Below, in pieces: positions 61,026-64,000 of a DNA stretch of 64,000 bases; positions within the stretch are counted from its first letter, which is position 1; every line of letters begins with the position of its first letter. The stretch is taken from the NCBI RefSeq assembly GCF_001882345.1, contig NZ_MINL01000001.1, forward strand, positions 747,944 to 811,943. The letters are read 5' to 3'. Source of the DNA: Halomonas sp. QHL1. GTDB taxonomy: Bacteria; Pseudomonadota; Gammaproteobacteria; Pseudomonadales; Halomonadaceae. Under the pieces are notes generated by a model. The model saw only the letters and a program-made list of their open reading frames with translations. It was not told the DNA's origin and did no database searches. The translations under genes were made by a program, and so were the position numbers.

Positions 61026-62237
61026 ATGGCTCAGCAATCCGATGACAAACGTCGCCTCTCCCTGCCGCCGGTGGACGAGATCGCTGACCAGTTGGGAGCT
61101 AACCCATTGGGCGAGAACCAAGCCGACTCGCTCAACCCCAATGAGCGCGACATCGACCCTGAGCTTGAGGCGATGGCCGACCGCTTTATCGAAGATATTC
61201 TCGCCGAGGGAGACGAGGCGTCGGTGGTTCGCCAGCGTCATGCCGTGGATGAGATGGGGCTTGAATTGCAACAACAGGCCGCACATCGCAGTGCCATGCT
61301 GCAGACGCCGCTGCGCAAGTTGGCCCACCAGGGCGACGAAGGCGGGCCGGTCGCCAAAGCACTGACCGATCTACGCGGGCGCATGGAGGGGCTCGACCCC
61401 GCTCGCCATCGCTTGGCGCCGACGACGTTGGATCGCGTTCTGTCGGTCATTCCCGGCCTCGATAGCCGCCTACAGCGCTATTTTCGTAAGTTCGAGAATA
61501 CCCAGCAGGCCCTGGACGCGATCATCGAGGATCTCGAAGGCGGTCGCGATATGCTGCACCGTGACAACCTCACCCTAAACGATGACCAGCAGGCGTTAAC
61601 TAAAATTCTTGGCGAGTTGAACCGTCAAATCGCGCTGGGTCGCATGATCGATCGCCGCCTGCAGGACGAGATCGCCGCTCGCGATGGCGATGATCCACGG
61701 CGTCACTTCCTTGAGGAGGAGCTGCTCTTTCCCCTGCGCCAACGCATTGTTGACCTTCAGCAGCAACTCGCGGTGAGTCAGCAAGGCGTGCTGGCGCTAG
61801 AGGTGATCATCCGCAATAACCGGGAATTAATGCGCGGTGTAGACAGAGCGATTAACGTCACCGTCTCGGCGCTGACCGTCGCGGTGACGGTGGCCATGGC
61901 GATGGCAAATCAGCGCCTGGTGCTGGACCGCATCGAAGCCATCAACACCACCACGTCGCAGATGATTGGCGGAACGGCCAAGGCCCTCCGGCAGCAAGGC
62001 GTGGACATCCAGAAGCGTGCCTCCTCCGCGATGCTCGACATGCAAGTGCTTGAGGAGGCCTTCAGCGAGGTGATGGGTGCTATTGACGATCTTTCGAGCT
62101 ATCGGCAGGAAGCCCTGCCCCGGCTGGATGAGCAGATCGACCGCCTAGCGACCTTGGCAAAGCAGGGAAATACGTCCATCGAACGTCTTCAAGAAGGCAA
62201 CGAATCGCAACCAAAAGATGGTCGCGACCCCAGCTAA
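61026..62237 (+). CDS. telA: TelA-family toxic anion resistance protein
   Basis: A 403-aa soluble helical protein of the TelA family, named for tellurite resistance in plasmids and more widely tied to envelope stress and antimicrobial resistance. The core from about residue 130 shows RVLSVIPGLDSRLQRYFRKFENTQQALDAIIEDLEGGRDML, ALEVIIRNNRELMRGVDRAINVTVSALTVAV and ATRVIAN-type NTTTSQMIGGTAKALRQQG. The ATG at 61026 is 6 bases after AGGAG; an ATG at 61020 touches the ribosome site. Mechanism unknown. Confidence 0.9.
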   Translation: MAQQSDDKRRLSLPPVDEIADQLGANPLGENQADSLNPNERDIDPELEAMADRFIEDILAEGDEASVVRQRHAVDEMGLELQQQAAHRSAMLQTPLRKLAHQGDEGGPVAKALTDLRGRMEGLDPARHRLAPTTLDRVLSVIPGLDSRLQRYFRKFENTQQALDAIIEDLEGGRDMLHRDNLTLNDDQQALTKILGELNRQIALGRMIDRRLQDEIAARDGDDPRRHFLEEELLFPLRQRIVDLQQQLAVSQQGVLALEVIIRNNRELMRGVDRAINVTVSALTVAVTVAMAMANQRLVLDRIEAINTTTSQMIGGTAKALRQQGVDIQKRASSAMLDMQVLEEAFSEVMGAIDDLSSYRQEALPRLDEQIDRLATLAKQGNTSIERLQEGNESQPKDGRDPS

Positions 62238-62294
62238 CGGTTCAGGCTTTTCAAAGTGAAGCGCATGGGTAGTTGTATGAGCTAGCTGAATAAA

Positions 62295-62582
62295 CTATTT
62301 GAAACGAGAAGAGGCATCCCGGAAGGCTTTACGCATCAACTCCCATGAGTCTTCCATGCCCTGACGGACAGACTCCCAGGCCGCTTCGCTGGCATGCTGA
62401 AGCTCGTCAAGCCTTTGCTGGGTCTCCGCTTGGCGCTTCTTGAGCCGATCGATATCCTCCTGGTACTTCACCCTCGCCTCGTCACTCGCCTGACGAGCCT
62501 TGGCGGTCAGCCTATCGATATCAGCATTCCACTCATCGAGCCTGGCTTTCATTTCCTCAACGAATTCGTCGCGTTGTCTCAT
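62295..62582 (-). CDS. small coiled-coil protein, 95 aa
   Basis: A highly charged helical protein, MRQRDEFVEEMKARLDEWNADIDRL, with heptad spacing through most of its length and no membrane segment. Similar short coiled-coil proteins are common in proteobacteria and have no firm function. GGGGAGGT before the ATG is a strong ribosome site, so good expression is likely. Convergent with telA. Confidence 0.78.
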   Translation of the reverse strand: MRQRDEFVEEMKARLDEWNADIDRLTAKARQASDEARVKYQEDIDRLKKRQAETQQRLDELQHASEAAWESVRQGMEDSWELMRKAFRDASSRFK

Positions 62583-62747
62583 GGTGATACCTCCCCTTGT
62601 GGTGACGGGTATGACGGGTCTTGCTGTGAATCTCTGTCGTCTATAAAGACTCTTCGGCCCATATCTAGTATTGGCCGCGTCAATTTTGGTTATGTTACTC
62701 CGAATTCGCGGAGAGACGTAACGCCTTGGCTCCTATCACACATCGAA

Positions 62748-63653
62748 TTACGAAGGCTCCACCGCTTCACGATAGGCACGCACGTGTTCGATCAGCGCCC
62801 GCAATTTAGCAGGTTGGTTACGGCGATTTGGAAAGTACAGATAAAAACCGGGGAAAGGTTGTAAGTATTGCTGCAACAACGACACGAGTTCACCGCTTTC
62901 AATCCATGGGAGAAATGTCTCCTCCATGCCAATGGTAATACCACCCCCGGCAAGCGCCGTCCTTATCATGAGCAACATATCGTTGGTCGTGATTTGTGGG
63001 TTAACCCCCACATCGAACTCTCGCCCATTTTCCGCGAACTCCCAGCGGTAAGGTGCCACGCTCGGTGCGGGCCGCCAGCCAATGCAAAGATGGTTCAACA
63101 GCTCGAAAGGCGCCGCGGGCGTGCCATGGCGTTGCAAATAACGAGGAGAAGCCACGACCACTTGGCGTTGTAGCCCAGAAAGCGGCACTGCCACCATGTC
63201 TTGCTCGATCACTTCTCCCAAACGCACCCCGGCATCGAACCCGGCACCCACAATGTCGAATTCTTCATCGGTGACGGTCACGTCCAACGTAATGCAGGGG
63301 TAAGCAGCGGCAAAAGTGGCAACCAGTGGGCCTGAAAGAAATCGCTCGGCGATTGAAGTAACCGCCACCCTTAATAAACCCCGGGGTGGGCCATCATCCA
63401 CAACTTCTTCCACTGCCGACGCAATCGCCGTGAACGGCTCGCTTATCTGCGCCCTTAGCCGAACGCCCGCTTCGGTTAGGCTCACGCTGCGGGTAGAACG
63501 CTGAACCAGTGCAATACCAAGATCATCTTCTAGTCGGCGCATGCTCTGGCTAACAGCCGAGCGAGTGACACCTAACTGGTCAGCAGCAGCACTAAAGTTT
63601 CCGGCCTGCGCGACTGCTAGAAATACCTTCAAAAGATTGAAATCAGCACTCAT
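62748..63653 (-). CDS. LysR-family transcriptional regulator
   Basis: A 301-aa LysR regulator. The N-terminal winged helix is LKVFLAVAQAGNFSAAADQLGVTRSAVSQSMRRLEDDLG, followed by a substrate-binding domain from about residue 90. It is of the AaeR/DsdC-like short-linker type often beside an oxidoreductase gene. It is divergent from a short-chain dehydrogenase gene 240 bases away, the probable target. A 17-bp palindrome lies 12 bases upstream of its start. Confidence 0.9.
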   Translation of the reverse strand: MSADFNLLKVFLAVAQAGNFSAAADQLGVTRSAVSQSMRRLEDDLGIALVQRSTRSVSLTEAGVRLRAQISEPFTAIASAVEEVVDDGPPRGLLRVAVTSIAERFLSGPLVATFAAAYPCITLDVTVTDEEFDIVGAGFDAGVRLGEVIEQDMVAVPLSGLQRQVVVASPRYLQRHGTPAAPFELLNHLCIGWRPAPSVAPYRWEFAENGREFDVGVNPQITTNDMLLMIRTALAGGGITIGMEETFLPWIESGELVSLLQQYLQPFPGFYLYFPNRRNQPAKLRALIEHVRAYREAVEPS

Positions 63654-63665
63654 TGGAAAGCATTC

Positions 63666-63682
63666 CTAACCAACGTGGTTAG
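63666..63682. promoter_or_regulatory. palindrome upstream of lysR gene
   Basis: CTAACCA and TGGTTAG around ACG, in the divergent LysR-SDR gap. LysR regulators usually bind such dyads in the shared promoter; this is a candidate autoregulatory site. Confidence 0.5.
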
Positions 63683-63893
63683 CTTTGGGTAGCTTCTCAC
63701 CATATCGATGTGTCTCTAAAGTTCTATCTAGCGTTCAGCCCGAGCGCTCACCAGGGGAAATGAGCCCTGTCGCGCAACAGTTGCTTTAACCCTTCGCTTA
63801 GCCGCCGACAAAGCTTGTTTCATTAAGGGGACTATCCATAGCAATCCCCCAGAACTCCGTTTTTTACCATGACTATCTTCTAAGGAGATTAAC

Positions 63894-64000
63894 ATGAGCA
63901 ATATCCAGGACAAGGTAATCCTCATCACCGGTGCTAGCAGTGGCATCGGCGAAGCATCCGCCCGCACTCTTGCCAGCCAGGGCGCCAGCGTCGTTCTCGG
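63894..64000 (+). CDS. short-chain dehydrogenase/reductase, 5' part
   Basis: The first 35 codons of an SDR gene, cut by the window end. After an AAGGAG site and ATG it reads [19 protein letters not shown], the TGxxxGIG nucleotide-binding motif of classical SDR enzymes, then ASQGASVVL. Its substrate cannot be told from this part. Divergent LysR regulator upstream. Confidence 0.9.
   Translation, partial: MSNIQDKVILITGASSGIGEASARTLASQGASVVL

Overview
The window is a piece of a chromosome from a moderately halophilic gammaproteobacterium, most likely Halomonadaceae (Halomonas or a close relative such as Vreelandella). This is inferred from a complete ectABC ectoine operon, a phasin/PhaC polyhydroxyalkanoate locus, a BCCT transporter, tusDCBE next to yccA, a cysI plus DUF934 pair, and moderate to slightly high GC. 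It holds about 57 protein genes on both strands, densely packed. I see no rRNA, tRNA, CRISPR array, insertion sequence or prophage.

Layout. 1-8.9 kb: the 3' part of galU, a UDP-glucose-dehydrogenase-like gene that has lost key catalytic and NAD-binding residues, a membrane-anchored coiled-coil protein, and tamA-tamB (outer-membrane assembly). 8.9-12.4 kb: msrA, a small c-type cytochrome, a beta carbonic anhydrase and glutathione reductase. 12.5-15.1 kb: ectABC with a readable sigma-70-type promoter, an ectB-ectC hairpin and a terminator. 15.1-19.3 kb: a DUF3833 lipoprotein, then a three-gene unit of retropepsin-like lipoprotein, inactive-transglutaminase/7TM protein and ATP-grasp ligase. 19.4-20.6 kb: zur-hisI-yidD. 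20.6-24.2 kb: the Fe-S genes sufE and nfuA, separated by a divergent tyrosine recombinase/KfrA-like pair whose shared intergenic region holds two perfect inverted repeats. 24.5-31.9 kb: metH, a MATE exporter, and cysI with its DUF934 partner. 31.9-35.9 kb: smrA-like gene, a gamma-glutamylcyclotransferase-like protein, wrbA, DUF2069, cytochrome b561 and pdxH. 36-40.5 kb: a Pat-type protein acetyltransferase divergent from a histone-deacetylase-family gene, then an XRE-cupin regulator. 40.5-44.3 kb: tusDCBE, a BI-1/YccA protein, a dienelactone-hydrolase-family protein and two very small genes. 44.5-51.1 kb: a K+ channel, a P-type cation ATPase and a second acyl-CoA synthetase-GNAT fusion. 51.5-54.7 kb: phasin, phaC and a PHB-esterase-like gene. 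55-59.7 kb: a BCCT transporter, an orphan ATP-grasp enzyme and an endonuclease/exonuclease/phosphatase-family protein. 60-64 kb: a TelA module, a small coiled-coil protein, a LysR regulator and the start of an SDR gene.

Several blocks fit osmotic and envelope stress: ectoine synthesis, the K+ channel and cation ATPase, the BCCT carrier, the Tam pathway, and the protease-like/7TM/ATP-grasp trio. Sulfur and Fe-S metabolism recurs (cysI, tusDCBE, sufE, nfuA, metH, msrA). The least explained items are the BCCT carrier with its aromatic substrate cage altered, the orphan ATP-grasp enzyme beside it with repeated CTGTAGA elements upstream, the UGD-like apparent pseudoenzyme beside tamAB, the recombinase/KfrA pair, the YidD with a Cys/His-rich tail in the zur operon, and the two Pat-like proteins that differ at the phosphohistidine position. 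Functions are assigned from sequence motifs and family knowledge only; no database search was run.
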